A DNA stretch of 64,000 nucleotides from Acinetobacter baumannii. Lineage in GTDB: Bacteria; Pseudomonadota; Gammaproteobacteria; Pseudomonadales; Moraxellaceae. The notes under the pieces were generated by a model. That model searched no databases and had not been told where the DNA came from. It saw nothing but the letters and a program-made list of their open reading frames with translations. The translations under genes were made by a program, and so were the position numbers. This document shows, piece by piece, positions 63,747 through 64,000 of the stretch; within the stretch, counting starts at the first letter, position 1, and every line of letters starts with the position of its first letter. The stretch is taken from the NCBI RefSeq assembly GCF_009759685.1, contig NZ_CP046654.1, forward strand, positions 1,922,001-1,986,000. The letters run 5' to 3'.

Positions 63747-64000
63747 TTGAAACTATTAAATGACACAGATATTCGTATAGCATCATTTAAGGATGCATTG
63801 TCTATTGCAGAAGTACATGTACAGAGTTGGAAAGAAACCTATACAGGTATGATTAAGCAAGAAATATTGAATAAGCTTAACGTACTAGATAAACAACAGT
63901 TATGGAAAGAGATAAGTAGAAGTCCTGATCATAAGTTATTTATCTATACTGAAAATGGAGTAGTGAAAGGCTTTCTCGATGGTTATTTAAATCCGGAAAA
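63747..64000 (+). CDS. GNAT-family N-acetyltransferase (3' end beyond window)
   Basis: First 84 codons of an acetyltransferase. The start is TTG at 63747, with GAGGGAAG about 5-8 bases ahead; the GTG at 63743 leads to an immediate stop. Sequence begins MKLLNDTDIRIASFKDALSI, then VHVQSWKETYTGMI, the usual first beta-strand and helix of GNAT proteins with an (R/Y)-rich 'W...Y.G' motif. Catalytic motif A (Q/R-x-x-G-x-G/A) is not yet reached at the window end. Confidence 0.85.
   Translation, partial: MKLLNDTDIRIASFKDALSIAEVHVQSWKETYTGMIKQEILNKLNVLDKQQLWKEISRSPDHKLFIYTENGVVKGFLDGYLNPE

Overview
The window is AT-rich gammaproteobacterial chromosome. Gene content, protein sequences and gene order point to Acinetobacter, most likely the calcoaceticus-baumannii complex; this is inference from recognised families, not a database match. 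Supporting features are the split three-gene pntAA-pntAB-pntB transhydrogenase, the gacS/cysM/exonuclease/rlmD/relA/mazG/comEA-like run, and an rpmI-rplT pair detached from thrS-infC. I see no rRNA, tRNA, CRISPR array, insertion sequence or complete prophage. Almost everything is core chromosome with short intergenic gaps and simple hairpin terminators.

Layout. 1-7.7 kb (minus): macAB efflux (macB cut by the window edge), then leuS-lptE-holA and a small DUF4124-type exported protein. 8.1-11.5 kb (plus): ilvI-ilvH-ilvC for branched-chain amino acids. 11.7-13.8 kb: a membrane MHYT-GGDEF-EAL cyclic-di-GMP protein. 13.9-16.9 kb is the one accessory-looking stretch: a highly structured RNA locus with its own promoter and a hairpin-masked mini-ORF, two related TetR regulators, and a haem-oxygenase-like diiron protein divergent from the second TetR. 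17.1-25.9 kb (plus): prfC, two related envelope proteins, a TatD-family nuclease, acnA, a RidA protein and tcdA. 25.9-31.7 kb: a possible 40-residue membrane peptide, a LysR regulator, an orphan cysteine-peptidase/amidase that looks like a type VI effector, dusA, and an EamA-RidA-MFS operon. 31.9-34.8 kb: pnt operon. 34.9-41.8 kb (minus): an SDR, rsfS, a crotonase / beta-hydroxyacid dehydrogenase / hydroxypyruvate-isomerase-like operon, and the gacS hybrid kinase.

42-47.5 kb (plus): cysM, a PolB-like exonuclease, rlmD and relA. 47.5-55 kb: an SDR, mazG overlapping a ComEA-like gene, then a tight run pcnB-folK-panB-panC-rapZ-npr-darP with several 4-base start/stop overlaps. 55-64 kb: an acyl-CoA synthetase, thrS-infC (infC starts at a rare ATT), a Nu-class glutathione transferase, a YqaA-type membrane protein, an MFS exporter, rpmI-rplT, a NADAR protein and a truncated GNAT acetyltransferase.

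The strongest candidate for something unusual is 13.92-14.28 kb. A consensus-like sigma-70 promoter precedes an RNA with nested long-range stems resembling the phage C4 antisense RNA class. Its 3' part can form two mutually exclusive pairings just upstream of a ribosome-binding site that is itself locked in a hairpin. This reads as a phage-immunity-type RNA switch left in, or adopted by, the chromosome.
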